Shown piece by piece: positions 43,156-52,103 of a stretch of DNA of 56,332 nucleotides. This DNA is from a bacterium UBP4_UBA6127 (GTDB lineage: Bacteria; UBP4; UBA4092): contig DIVR01000077.1 in the NCBI GenBank assembly GCA_002428325.1, forward strand, positions 1-56,332, read 5' to 3'. The notes beneath the pieces were generated by a model. That model saw only the letters and a list, made by a program, of their open reading frames with translations. It made no database searches and was not told where the DNA came from. A program made the translations under genes and the position numbers. Each line of letters opens with the position of its first letter. Within the stretch, counting starts at the first letter, position 1.

Positions 43156-44235
43156 TTATTTCCCGTCGGGTGTTTGCAGGTTACGGCAGCCGATGCATTC
43201 TTTGGGATAATGCCCCGCCCGGATATTTTCCCGGAAAAGCTGATAGGCCATCCCATTCCATATCTGGGAGAAGGATTGTTCATTCACATTTCCCATCTTC
43301 CGGATGGTATGGCAGCAGGGATGGATATCTCCATTCCAGTTGACCCAGTAGTTTCGCCAAGGTTCATGGCAGACTTTCCCTGGCCCGGGATTTACAAAAA
43401 GGGATTCTGACATTTTATTGAGGATGGGGTCATTGAGTTCCCGGACAACATAATCCTCGGCAATCTTGACTTCCGACTGGGGAGGCAAATCCACTATGAT
43501 TCCCAGCTCATGCCCTAATTGGGCTGCTTTCTCAAATTCTTCTTTCATCAGCTGGGGATACATAAACATGCTTTCCTGCCGGGTGGCTTCTCCGAAAATC
43601 CAGATATGCCGGACTCCTACATAGTTAATCCCAAACCGATGGGCAACCCGGATATAATCTCCCAGCTCATGGATATTGGATTTCATTAAGACAAATTCCA
43701 GGGTGATTTCCGGCAGGGTCGCTCCCATCTGTTCCCGGGTTTTAACCAGTCTCTCAATATTTCCCATCACATGGTCCCAGTTGGACTTGCGGCGGATTTT
43801 CTCATAGGTCTCTCTGGTTCCGGCATCCAGGGAGACCATGACGGTCCGAATCTTGTTTCTTACCAAAGCCTCGGCATGCCGCTGAGGCATGATCGTCCCG
43901 TTGGTCGCAAACCGTATGCCATCGGTATGTTGGGAAGCTAATTCCAGCATCTCCAGAAAATGGGGATTCACAAAAGGTTCGCCGCTGCCCTGCAATACCA
44001 CCGATTCGCAGTAATCCATCAATGGCAGCAGTTTCTTGAAGGTTTCCAACGGCATGTCCCCAAAGGCATTATGAAAAGCAAACTGCCTCCAGCACATGAC
44101 ACAATCAATATTGCATCGGCTGGTAACATCCACAAACATATGAATAGGACGGGTTCGGCATGCCGGCGGCATTAGCCTGTCTTCAATTCGTTTAATGCCC
44201 CGGTTTACCCGGCGGCGTTGTGGAGTTGTGAGCAT
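43156..44235 (-). CDS. radical SAM protein with SPASM domain
   Basis: 359 residues. The [4Fe-4S] motif is Cys41-x3-Cys45-x2-Cys48 (CNIDCVMC), followed by QGSGEPFVNPHFLEML (GGE-like) and RFATNG and MVSLDAGTRETYEKIR. The C-terminal SPASM-type cysteines are at HEPWRNYWVNWNGDIHPCC and GHYPKECIGCRN, holding an auxiliary cluster. Such enzymes modify peptides or sugars by radical chemistry. The neighbouring Wzt gene suggests a role in making or modifying an exported polysaccharide, as in many capsule clusters. Start at the ATG 44235 after AAGGGAAA. Confidence 0.9.
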   Translation of the reverse strand: MLTTPQRRRVNRGIKRIEDRLMPPACRTRPIHMFVDVTSRCNIDCVMCWRQFAFHNAFGDMPLETFKKLLPLMDYCESVVLQGSGEPFVNPHFLEMLELASQHTDGIRFATNGTIMPQRHAEALVRNKIRTVMVSLDAGTRETYEKIRRKSNWDHVMGNIERLVKTREQMGATLPEITLEFVLMKSNIHELGDYIRVAHRFGINYVGVRHIWIFGEATRQESMFMYPQLMKEEFEKAAQLGHELGIIVDLPPQSEVKIAEDYVVRELNDPILNKMSESLFVNPGPGKVCHEPWRNYWVNWNGDIHPCCHTIRKMGNVNEQSFSQIWNGMAYQLFRENIRAGHYPKECIGCRNLQTPDGK

Positions 44236-44548
44236 TCCAATTTCCCTTTCAATCCTATACTAATGGTTGCCTTATGGGTTAGATTTTATCATATTCCTTC
44301 TCTTATTCCGGGGATATTTACCCTCGGTTAATTATTTATTTCGGCTACTAAATTCTTTGTTATCAAAATTTAAGGGAAAATTTCACAGGTTTTGTTAAAA
44401 TAGTAGCCAGGGATTTTAGCTCTTTTTTCTTGACAAAAGACAAGGCTGTTAATAAACTTAGTTTTTTATAAAGATGTATCGCCGGGAGGACTGTTTTTTT
44501 ATAGTCCGATTGTACCGGTTCACTCAGAGGGCAAGGAGGTGACTTTAT
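44236..44548. other. divergent intergenic region between radical SAM and pseudopilin genes
   Basis: 313 bp, AT-rich. It contains the pilin promoter at 44430-44458 and a short hairpin (GGACT/AGTCC near 44488-44507) in the pilin leader. Nothing else is supported. Confidence 0.5.
44430..44458 (+). promoter_or_regulatory. sigma-70 promoter of the pseudopilin gene
   Basis: TTGACA (44430-44435), 17-bp spacer, TAAACT (44453-44458); leader of about 85 nt before the start codon. Confidence 0.7.
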
Positions 44549-45199
44549 ATGATGTTTAACTCCCCCAAAAAAGGTTTTACCCTGATTGAATTGCTAATTG
44601 TTGTGGCGATTATTGCGATTCTGGCGGCCATTGCCATTCCCAACTTCCTGCAAGCCCAGGTTCGGGCCCGTGTCTCCAGTGTGAAATCGGGCATGCATAC
44701 TACGGCAACCGGTTTGGAATCTTACTATGTGGATAACAACGATTATCCGCCGACAATATATTCTGGAGATCAATTTAACTACCATATTCCTAATGAGGTT
44801 ACCACTCCAGTTGCCTATTTGACCAGCTGGCCGAAAGACCCCTTTGAAACCTATGCAGGAACCGGCGCAGGCTGGCTGCCTTTGAAATACCAACGGCCGG
44901 GTTTCGCCTATTACAATGGAGCTCTCACAAATTGGTACCTCCAAGTGCCGGGCACCTATCCGATTGACGATGGAACAGCAACCCTGTATCGGTTTTATGG
45001 TCCGGGAAATCCGGCTAATGATGCCGGATGTCCTGGTAGCGCAGTTAATATCCGATGGGCTGTTTTCAGTGTCGGTCCGGATAAAGAATTCGAGACCGCT
45101 CAGCCTATCCCCATGCGCACCTGGTATGACCCGACCAATGGTGTTGTCTCCAATGGAAATATTGTCAGAATCTCTGATGGTAATGGGAATTATAAATAA
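44549..45199 (+). CDS. type II pseudopilin/type IV pilin-like protein (GspG-like)
   Basis: 216 residues; AAGGAGGTGA precedes the ATG pair at 44549/44552. Leader KKG followed by FTLIELLIVVAIIAILAAIAIPNFLQAQVRARVSSVKSGM, a textbook prepilin helix with Gly at -1 and Glu at +5. The globular part contains YYVDNNDYPPT and near the C-terminus IRWAVFSVGPDKEF, the GspG-like strand with calcium-site acids. It probably forms the main pseudopilus subunit of the machine whose other parts are at 8321-15940, although it is encoded apart from them. Own promoter and terminator suggest high independent expression. Confidence 0.9.
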   Translation: MMFNSPKKGFTLIELLIVVAIIAILAAIAIPNFLQAQVRARVSSVKSGMHTTATGLESYYVDNNDYPPTIYSGDQFNYHIPNEVTTPVAYLTSWPKDPFETYAGTGAGWLPLKYQRPGFAYYNGALTNWYLQVPGTYPIDDGTATLYRFYGPGNPANDAGCPGSAVNIRWAVFSVGPDKEFETAQPIPMRTWYDPTNGVVSNGNIVRISDGNGNYK

Positions 45200-45215
45200 T
45201 ATGTGATTTTGTGTG

Positions 45216-45250
45216 AAAAACAGCCAGCCTTGGTTTCTGGCTGTTTTTCA
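45216..45250 (+). terminator. Rho-independent terminator of the pseudopilin gene
   Basis: Arms AAAAACAGCCAG (45216-45227) and CTGGCTGTTTTT (45237-45248), the second arm ending in the T-run. Confidence 0.85.
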
Positions 45251-45354
45251 CCGATTTTACATAAAAACCAAATTGGTGTAATCTTTTTAAAGTATTCTTT
45301 ATATTGAGTTTCTTATAGAAATTAAATCTAATTAGAAAAGGAGTAATAAGTAAA

Positions 45355-46104
45355 ATGAAAAAAGTATTGGCTTTATTTTCTTTAACACTATTGACGGCAG
45401 CCTTCTCTTTTGCCCAAATCACTCCCATCAATGCCACCCTTAAAGCAGTCGATGCCAATGGGTATGCAATCAACACCGGTATTACTTACACTATTGTGGG
45501 TGTCAATGTGACCCCCCTTAATTATGATCCCACCCGCTTACAACGTTACATTGTTGATACAGCTACCGGTTGGGGCATGATGATTGATAAGTCGGGTGGA
45601 TTTGCTACTAATCCTGCCTATAATGTTGGTGACCTTATGAAAGTAACCGGAACAATTACCATGTACAATGGTTTGATGGAATTTACCCCCACCGATACAA
45701 CTGAAAATTTGGGGTCTGGTTATGCTGTTTCTACCGCAGTGATTCCCTCAATTGCTTCTTGCACTGCTTTTGATCAAACGTTGGCTTCTGGTGGGGAATT
45801 TTATGAAAGCCGTTTAGTCCGCTTGAATAATGTATCTATTTCGGGTGGAGATGCCTGGCCTGCAGCTGGTATTAATGCTAATGTCAACATTACGGATGCT
45901 TCCGGTGCTACCATGATTTTACGTATTGATAAAGATACCGATGTGGATGGATCTACTCAACCAACAGGTTCATTTAATGTAATAGGTGTTATTACTCAAT
46001 ATGATAACTCTTCTCCTTTTAATACTGGGTATCAGATTATGCCGACCCAATTATCCGATATTGGAGCTGCCGCTGTTGCCGACTGGTCAGTAATGGCTAA
46101 ATAA
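45355..46104 (+). CDS. secreted OB-fold-like protein
   Basis: 249 residues; AAAGGAG before the ATG. Signal peptide about 1-20 (LALFSLTLLTAAFSFAQ). The mature protein reads as two OB-fold-like halves: TYTIVGVNVTPL..., RYIVDTATGWGMMIDKSG, VGDLMKVTGTITMYNGLMEF, then LVRLNNVSIS, ILRIDKDTDVDG and NVIGVITQYDNSSPF..GYQIMPTQLSDIG. The last block is shared with the next gene's protein (GILGQYDYSSPYLDSYQIMP). This fold appears in secreted nuclease-associated and DUF5689-like modules that bind nucleic acid or other ligands. Function unknown. Confidence 0.75.
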   Translation: MKKVLALFSLTLLTAAFSFAQITPINATLKAVDANGYAINTGITYTIVGVNVTPLNYDPTRLQRYIVDTATGWGMMIDKSGGFATNPAYNVGDLMKVTGTITMYNGLMEFTPTDTTENLGSGYAVSTAVIPSIASCTAFDQTLASGGEFYESRLVRLNNVSISGGDAWPAAGINANVNITDASGATMILRIDKDTDVDGSTQPTGSFNVIGVITQYDNSSPFNTGYQIMPTQLSDIGAAAVADWSVMAK

Positions 46105-46140
46105 TCAAGCGGTTTTTTGATAATTTAAGAAAAGATAATC

Positions 46141-46184
46141 AACCCTCCTGTAAGAAGCACAAACCTTGCAGGAGGGTTTTTTTT
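46141..46184 (+). terminator. Rho-independent terminator of the OB-fold gene
   Basis: Arms AACCCTCCTGTAAG and CTTGCAGGAGGGTT (one G-U pair) around AAGCACAAAC, followed by T8. Confidence 0.88.
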
Positions 46185-46235
46185 ACTGGAAACAGGCAGG
46201 TTCCTTGTTTCTGAATAATGAGCATTAATCAAGGT

Positions 46236-46264
46236 TTGCTTAATTTTTGAAAAAGCATTATATT
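46236..46264 (+). promoter_or_regulatory. probable promoter of the lamin-tail protein gene
   Basis: TTGCTT (46236-46241), 17-bp spacer, TATATT (46259-46264), 60 bp before the start codon. Confidence 0.5.
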
Positions 46265-46323
46265 ATGAAAATAGCCCCTCCTAAAAAATGGGGTTAAACA
46301 ACAAAATGGAGGGAGGGTTTTTG

Positions 46324-48111
46324 ATGAAAAGTAAGAAAATATTTTTTGCAATGATGATTTTAGTATTAATCCTGGTGCCTATTCTGGCGGGGGCGGTTTC
46401 CACCACCCTGGTTATCAGCGAGTTTAAGACCAGAGGTCTGAATGCCAGCGATGAATTTATCGAAGTCCGCAATATCAGCGCCTCACCGATTGACCTGGGG
46501 GATTATAAGATTGATTATGCATCTTCCAGCGGTTCTATCAGCAACCGGGTTACTTTTACATCCGGGACCTATCTTCCGGCCGGGAAGACTATCCTGGCAG
46601 TCAATGCAGCCTCTTCAAGCTATTTAACAATGGCGGATGCCACTTATGGCAGCGGGATTGCTGACAGCGGCCAATTGGCTGTTCGTAAAACCAGTGATGA
46701 TTCCGTGGTAGATGCGGTGGCCTGGGGAACTGGGATTACCTTTGCTTTTGGGAATACGGATACAACCTTGGGATATACTTCATCTGATACAACCAGCAGC
46801 CGGGAACGGAAACCTGCCGGGGTGAATACCACCGATACCGACAGTAACCTGAATGATTTTATGGTTCAGGCAAGTCCCAGCCCTACCTCTCTGGGTATCC
46901 CCAAACTGATGAATCTGGTTCAGTCTCCCTTTGTGCCTAATGCGTCCCAGGCTTGCAATCTTACCGTAACAGCCTATGGAACCGGCGGCAATACCCTCAG
47001 TAAACTGACAGTTTCCTGGTCGGTTGGGACCGTTGCCCAGGCTTCCATTGAAATGACGGCCGGCGCCAGCAGCAGTTATACGGCAGCTTTAGCCGGACAA
47101 GCCAATGGAGCGGCCGTTCGTTATAATATTACGGCTTATGATAATGCCGGAAATACCGTTGCCCTCGAAAAAGGCTATGTGGTGGGAACGACCCAGATTG
47201 CCACCTTACGGGAATCCGATGCTTATGGAACTTCGTTAGTGGAAGGTCTGGCCGCCCGGGCAGCCGGAATTGTAACGGTTGATGCGGGAGTCTTTGCCAG
47301 CGGCAGTTTATCCGTTTATATGCAGGATAACAGCGGTCCCCAGGGTTGGAGCGGGTTGAATGTTTATTCACCTCTTTCCACTTATGGGAATGTCTCCGCC
47401 GGAAATTCAGCGGTGGTCGAGGGTGTGGTTACCCTCTATAACGGATTATTGGAATTAGCGGTCGGCCCAACCTATGGCGGCGGTACCGTCGATATAACGG
47501 GCGGCCCTTATCCGTTGCCAGCCGCTGTGATTCTCCCCAGCCTGGATGGCAGCCTGGAAGATTATGAAGGCATCCTGGTGGTAATACCGGATTTCTATTC
47601 CACCTTTACAGCCTCCACTACCGGCAGCCAGAATTATGATGGTTGGAGAAGCGGCGATCCCAATGATAAAGTTACCCTTCGGCTTTGGAGTCCTACCGGA
47701 CTTTCAGCTACGCCTCCTGCCGGTTATCCTATCGGCCTGAAAGGTATCCTGGGCCAGTATGATTACAGCAGCCCCTATCTGGACAGCTATCAGATTATGC
47801 CTCGGATGACGGCTGATTTCGGCAGCACTTTGGTTTTAACACCCCCGGAATCCAAGGCAGTGAAACCTAATCAGGTGGTTAGTTTCAGTGTCTCTGGCGG
47901 AACCGGACCTTATACCTGGTCGGTTGTATCTTCAGGCGGAGCCTCTGGCAACCTGGATTCTACCACCGGTAGCACCGTTAACCTGACAGTCGGTCCTAAT
48001 AACGGGATTCTTTATCTGGTGGTTTATGATAGTGGCAGTGTTTACGGAGCCTCGGGTCTTTTGACTGTTACCCCGACTTCTGCCCCTTTATTCTGGGGTT
48101 TGACTGAATAA
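46324..48111 (+). CDS. secreted lamin-tail domain protein with OB-fold-like and Ig-like modules
   Basis: 595 residues from the ATG at 46324, preceded by GGAGGGAGG; an upstream frame start at 46288 has no binding site. Signal peptide about 1-24. Residues about 27-140 are a lamin-tail domain (LVISEFKTRGLNASDEFIEVRN, DLGDYKIDYASSSG, YLPAGKTILAV, DDSVVDAVAWG). An Ig-like stretch follows (about 200-290), then an OB-fold-like module (about 295-510: VYMQDNSGPQGWSGLNV, AVVEGVVTLYNGLLELAV, IGLKGILGQYDYSSPYLDSYQIMP) and a final Ig/bacterial Big-type module. Bacterial lamin-tail proteins are usually extracellular and often linked to nucleases; none is seen here. Shares the OB module with the preceding gene. 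Confidence 0.82.
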   Translation: MKSKKIFFAMMILVLILVPILAGAVSTTLVISEFKTRGLNASDEFIEVRNISASPIDLGDYKIDYASSSGSISNRVTFTSGTYLPAGKTILAVNAASSSYLTMADATYGSGIADSGQLAVRKTSDDSVVDAVAWGTGITFAFGNTDTTLGYTSSDTTSSRERKPAGVNTTDTDSNLNDFMVQASPSPTSLGIPKLMNLVQSPFVPNASQACNLTVTAYGTGGNTLSKLTVSWSVGTVAQASIEMTAGASSSYTAALAGQANGAAVRYNITAYDNAGNTVALEKGYVVGTTQIATLRESDAYGTSLVEGLAARAAGIVTVDAGVFASGSLSVYMQDNSGPQGWSGLNVYSPLSTYGNVSAGNSAVVEGVVTLYNGLLELAVGPTYGGGTVDITGGPYPLPAAVILPSLDGSLEDYEGILVVIPDFYSTFTASTTGSQNYDGWRSGDPNDKVTLRLWSPTGLSATPPAGYPIGLKGILGQYDYSSPYLDSYQIMPRMTADFGSTLVLTPPESKAVKPNQVVSFSVSGGTGPYTWSVVSSGGASGNLDSTTGSTVNLTVGPNNGILYLVVYDSGSVYGASGLLTVTPTSAPLFWGLTE

Positions 48112-48142
48112 CTGCGGTTTATTTCAATTTAACTTTCTTACC

Positions 48143-48175
48143 GGGGTTCTCTCCATCAAGAGAACCCCTTCTTTT
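48143..48175 (+). terminator. Rho-independent terminator of the lamin-tail gene
   Basis: Arms GGGGTTCTCT (48143-48152) and AGAGAACCCC (48159-48168), followed by TTCTTTT. Confidence 0.85.
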
Positions 48176-48243
48176 ATTTCCTTATCAATAGAGTCTCACC
48201 TTTGGGAAAAGTGTTTCTAAGACCGGGATTTTCCCCTGTCTTT

Positions 48244-48759
48244 ATGGAAAATACGACAGTTTTATCCTCTTTTATTAAAAAAAACTTGGATTTTATTCAG
48301 ACCTGTCATACAATCACTTCCATTATGGAACATACCTACATCTTTTCTGAGGGGCACTGGGTTGCCCATGGCACCTATTTTGGCATGGATGGCAAACCGG
48401 TTCCCTTGGAGGGAATATCCAGAATCATTCATTCTGCCACACTCTGGCGTAATGACAGCACGATGAAAATTCTCCATCCCTCACCGGTGGAGTATCTGAA
48501 TGTCTATGAGATCCAGCCTTTCCATAATAAGGATTGGACGACCTGGCGTTCCCATCATCCGGCCCTGGGTTATCTCAAAGGGAAATTTATGGTGGTAGGC
48601 GAATGTATCCTTTCCGGGTATTCCTCCGAAAATGGCCTCTATTCCGGGACCGAAACCCTGATTCAAATCAGTCCCTCTCAATATCGCAGCTGGGGGATGT
48701 CTTTTAAATCCGGTGACAAATTATCATCCTGGATGTCCATTCTTACCAAAAAATCCTGA
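48244..48759 (+). CDS. hypothetical protein, lipocalin-like beta pattern
   Basis: 171 residues from the ATG at 48244; in-frame alternatives are a TTG at 48202 and an ATG at 48325, none with a good ribosome binding site, so the start is uncertain. No signal peptide or membrane helix: a cytoplasmic protein. The sequence after residue 28 alternates strands and turns (YIFSEGHWVAHGTYFGMDGK, SRIIHSATLWRNDSTMKIL, YLKGKFMVVGECILSGYSS, LYSGTETLIQISPSQYRSWGMSF), the pattern of a small up-and-down barrel. I do not recognise the family. The stop codon abuts a perfect 24-bp palindrome. Confidence 0.6.
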   Translation: MENTTVLSSFIKKNLDFIQTCHTITSIMEHTYIFSEGHWVAHGTYFGMDGKPVPLEGISRIIHSATLWRNDSTMKILHPSPVEYLNVYEIQPFHNKDWTTWRSHHPALGYLKGKFMVVGECILSGYSSENGLYSGTETLIQISPSQYRSWGMSFKSGDKLSSWMSILTKKS

Positions 48760-48782
48760 GTTTTTGACAGCTGTCAAAAACT
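48759..48782. promoter_or_regulatory. 24-bp perfect palindrome around TTTTGACAGCTGTCAAAA
   Basis: The longest member of the palindrome family; every base from 48759 to 48782 pairs with its mirror. It starts at the last base of the preceding stop codon and is about 450 bp before the GH2-like gene. Confidence 0.65.
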
Positions 48783-49233
48783 TCTTTCTGTAAAACCTTT
48801 CTCGGAAGATGCTCTCTTCCTTTTTTCCCCTTAATCAGGAATGATTCTTATTATTCCTGAGAGTTTTCACTGTTTCATATCCCTTCCCCTTCAGATTTGA
48901 TTCGGACTCTTAACGGAGTGCCTCTGAGATGCTCCGTTACTGATCCCTTACCTCTCAGGAAAACTTTTAGGGTGATTTTCGGAATGATTATTAAGATGGG
49001 AAAAATCTCTTTGGGAATCCGATGAAGGGGATTTATAAGAAAAACAGGGGTGGATTGCCCCAAGTTGGGGAAAATTAAAGTTCCCAGCCAGCCCATCCAA
49101 GTCAACAAAACCCTCCTTTAAACCAATATCTTTGTGTGTGGTATGATAAGAGGTCGTTTCCGGAATGCCTGGGATTTATCCGCAGAAGAAACGGTTCCGT
49201 ATTGAATTTGTTCAGGGTTAGGAGAATATAATC
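48783..49233. other. 450-bp intergenic region before the GH2-like gene
   Basis: No supported gene. It holds small hairpins, the clearest being TAACGGAG/CTCCGTTA near 48912-48940, and a possible TATGAT -10 box near 49141. Frames on either strand are short and lack binding sites. Confidence 0.4.
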
Positions 49234-51525
49234 ATGATGCCATATTACAAACGATTTTTAAAAGGGATTCTTCCTTTTCTAAAAGGGATTCTTCCTTTGG
49301 CCTTGGGTCTGGTGATGGTTGGAAGTGTTTGGGGGGTTGAGAAAATCAGTTCTCCAACGACAGATAATTTACCTGTCCAAAGTCTTCCCTATACCGGTCC
49401 CATTGAGACCCCTTCCTTTTTGGAATTTGATGCTCAATGGGAATTCCTGCCCTATGATATCTCCTACGATAAAGTAACCTCAAATGCATATAAGGGCCAA
49501 TGGGGGACTGTCCCGGTTCCCGGATATTGGACAGAAGCCAAGATGGCTCCCGGCTCCAAGAAAGTCTGGCCGGGTCCGGCCGAGTTTTCCAAAGGCACCT
49601 CCGGAATGGGGGCGGCTTATTCGACTGCTTTTGCCTGGTACCGGAAAAAGTTTGATACCCCCAAAGAGTTAAAGCCTTTTGATGCCCGGATATTACTTTC
49701 CGGGGTGAAATGGAACAGCCAGGTCTGGCTGAATGGCCATTATTTAGGGTTCCATAAGGGGGGGTATTCTCCTTTTGAATATGATATTTCCAAATATTTT
49801 AAAGCCGGAGAAGAAAATGAGCTGTTAGTCCGATTGGGATCTTATCGAACCATTCCCCGGGGAGACAAAGGGCTTCCAGCCATGATGGTGGGGGATTTAA
49901 AGACCCTGCCAACCCGGGCGGCGGGTATTACCGAACCGGTGCTTCTGCGTTTTTACCGCAGAGCGGCCATCAAATCGGTTTTTGCCATTCCAAACGCTAA
50001 AAATAAGACGGTAACCGTTCGGATTACCCTGGATAATTATGACCAGCTGAAACCGGATGATAAATTGGATATCTATTTAAGCACTAATGATTCCATGGTC
50101 CCTCTCCATGAGGTGAGCATGGAAATTGAAAGGGATACCACCAATCGGATGGCCGGCAATGAAGTAACCATGGCTATTCCAGACTCGAAACTCTGGTGGC
50201 CTTGGAGACCCTTCCTATATAAGGTGGTGGTCTTGCTGAGAGATAAGAATAATCAGGCTTTGGATATTGAACCGGCCACTTTCGGGCTTCGGGATACTGA
50301 AGTCAGAGACGGCCATTACTACCTCAATGGGCAGCGGTTCCAACTGCGGGGATTCACCTTCCCGGAAGGAGCTGAAAGAATCCTGGGAGCGGAGCAGTCC
50401 ACAGATACGGCGTTCCTGAAGAAATTCCTTTATGAACTGCCGCGAAAAGGTAATTTCAATTCGATCCGAGTTCCTAACGGGCCTGTCTCTCAAAACCTGT
50501 TGAATCTTTTTGACCAGATGGGGATGCTGGTTATCCAGGAATTCCCGGTAACCCGGTACAGTAACCAGTGGGAAGATACCACCTTTGGAGTCTTTGCCCT
50601 GAAAGAATACCAGGATACCCTGCCTTTGTATTGGAACCATCCTTCCATAGCGATGTGGTCTCTTTCCAACCAGTCCTGGGATTCGGTGAAACGAAGTGTG
50701 GAATTGGCCTATGTCTATCCGACTTTAAAACGGCTGGACCCCAGCCGGCCTATTCTTCGGGGAGCCGATGAAACCCCGGAGGTGGTGGATATTTTCATGA
50801 ATGACGGCATGGCCAACCTTTCCCTCTCCGAATTCAGGAAGAAGGCGGAATCCCTCAATGAATATCGGAAAACCCAGGCGAAATTCTCTTCGGGGTATCT
50901 GGATAATCCATCCAAACCCGATGGTACCTGGAAAGATGATAAATTGGTGAAACTCCATTTTGGCGATAAAGCCACCCCGGCGGAGATGAGTTATCAGCAT
51001 GCCGAGATTGCCGCCCAACAGACAGAAATTTTACGGATGAACCAGTTTGATGGCATTTTCCCGGCTCAATACAGCGATTGGAGCCGGATGAAAGAATGGG
51101 ATTCGACTAAAAATAAGGAGAAGTTCCCGGGACCGAAACTGACCTATCAGGCATTAAAAAATGCTATGTCGCCGGTGGCGGCCTGCATGGACCTGCGGTC
51201 TCAGCAGTTCAAAGTCGGCCAGACCCTCAGTTTGCCGGTCAAAGCCGTCAATAGTACCCCGGGTGAATATCCCATTAAACTGGAAATATTCCTTTTGAAA
51301 GATAATCCAAATTTCGATTCCCGGAAGGCTAAGGATTTGGCAGGGAAAAACCTGTTCTACAACTCCAGCACAGCCCAGATCACGGGTTATACCATTGCGG
51401 AAGGAACGGTCCCGATTGCCCTTGATAAGAAAATGGCAGGCACCTGTTACCTGGTGTTCCTGGTAACTCAAACCGATACCGGAGAAGCGACCCTCAGCCA
51501 ACGGCGTATCCAGGTTCTGAAATAG
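49234..51525 (+). CDS. secreted GH2-fold protein lacking both catalytic glutamates
   Basis: 763 residues; AGGAGAA before the ATG. Signal peptide about 1-33, containing a 21-bp tandem duplication (KGILPFL, KGILPLA). GH2 sugar-binding sandwich about 75-245 (ILLSGVKWNSQVWLNGHYLGFHKGGYSPFEYDIS is a strong GH2 match), then an Ig-like domain and a TIM barrel from about 370 (YYLNGQRFQLRGFTFPEGAE). The GH2 acid/base motif W-S-L-G-N-E is here WSLSNQ with Gln480. The nucleophile segment normally reading S-E-F/Y-G aligns with LHFG (574-577), so His replaces Glu. It therefore looks like a pseudo-glycosidase, perhaps a sugar-binding protein. Alternative nucleophiles elsewhere are not evident. Confidence 0.78.
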   Translation: MMPYYKRFLKGILPFLKGILPLALGLVMVGSVWGVEKISSPTTDNLPVQSLPYTGPIETPSFLEFDAQWEFLPYDISYDKVTSNAYKGQWGTVPVPGYWTEAKMAPGSKKVWPGPAEFSKGTSGMGAAYSTAFAWYRKKFDTPKELKPFDARILLSGVKWNSQVWLNGHYLGFHKGGYSPFEYDISKYFKAGEENELLVRLGSYRTIPRGDKGLPAMMVGDLKTLPTRAAGITEPVLLRFYRRAAIKSVFAIPNAKNKTVTVRITLDNYDQLKPDDKLDIYLSTNDSMVPLHEVSMEIERDTTNRMAGNEVTMAIPDSKLWWPWRPFLYKVVVLLRDKNNQALDIEPATFGLRDTEVRDGHYYLNGQRFQLRGFTFPEGAERILGAEQSTDTAFLKKFLYELPRKGNFNSIRVPNGPVSQNLLNLFDQMGMLVIQEFPVTRYSNQWEDTTFGVFALKEYQDTLPLYWNHPSIAMWSLSNQSWDSVKRSVELAYVYPTLKRLDPSRPILRGADETPEVVDIFMNDGMANLSLSEFRKKAESLNEYRKTQAKFSSGYLDNPSKPDGTWKDDKLVKLHFGDKATPAEMSYQHAEIAAQQTEILRMNQFDGIFPAQYSDWSRMKEWDSTKNKEKFPGPKLTYQALKNAMSPVAACMDLRSQQFKVGQTLSLPVKAVNSTPGEYPIKLEIFLLKDNPNFDSRKAKDLAGKNLFYNSSTAQITGYTIAEGTVPIALDKKMAGTCYLVFLVTQTDTGEATLSQRRIQVLK

Positions 51526-51570
51526 TTTCCACCAAAATAAAAGTGGAACTAAACCGGAAAATCTTAAACA

Positions 51571-51587
51571 GCCGGGGAGTCCCCGGC
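51571..51587. repeat. small hairpin GCCGGGG-AGT-CCCCGGC
   Basis: Perfect 7-bp arms between the convergent GH2-like and DoxX genes. No T-run; weak or Rho-type terminator at best. Confidence 0.4.
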
Positions 51588-51635
51588 CACAACGGAAGGA
51601 CTCTCTGGATTTGAAGCTGAAAGCTCTGGTCTGGC

Positions 51636-52103
51636 CTAGCGGTGGCCTGCCGAGTCTTTTGGAGAGAGCTGAAAAACATCAATCAACTGGGCATCAAGGG
51701 AGAATCTTCCCGGCCCGGTCAGTAACAGGGTAACCGCCACGGTCCAATAGGCCAAAGGCAGTTCATATGAAGGCCCTTGCCCGGTACCAATCCAGGGATG
51801 TCCGGAAGGAATATGAACCATCAACAAGGCCACTGTCATGGTGGAGAGTATTCCCAGCAATGCTAAGGGAGTAACCAATCCAAAAGTGATGGCCAGCCCG
51901 CCCCCGAATTCTGATAACGCTGCCAGGAATTGGAAAAATCCCGGGACCGGAGCATCGGGGCCCATCCAGCTGAAAGGTGTCTGGATTTTCCCCCAGCCAT
52001 GCTGGACAAAAGCCAACCCTACAATCACCCGAAGCAACAACAGTCCGGTGGACTTTCGGCAATCCGGAAAACTTCCATAACTTTTCAATATCAAATTTTT
52101 CAT
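51636..52103 (-). CDS. DoxX-family membrane protein
   Basis: 155 residues from the ATG at 52103, chosen because GGAGG lies 8-12 nt upstream; a longer frame reaches 52127. Four membrane helices with DoxX family motifs: GLLLLRVIVGLAFVQHGWGKI, FFQFLAALSEFGGGLAITFGLVTPLALLGILSTM, YWTVAVTLLLTGPGRFSLD. DoxX-like proteins are small inner-membrane proteins associated with quinone or redox-stress functions. Single gene, divergent from the DinB-like gene at 52222. No catalytic residues can be assigned. Confidence 0.88.
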   Translation of the reverse strand: MKNLILKSYGSFPDCRKSTGLLLLRVIVGLAFVQHGWGKIQTPFSWMGPDAPVPGFFQFLAALSEFGGGLAITFGLVTPLALLGILSTMTVALLMVHIPSGHPWIGTGQGPSYELPLAYWTVAVTLLLTGPGRFSLDAQLIDVFQLSPKDSAGHR

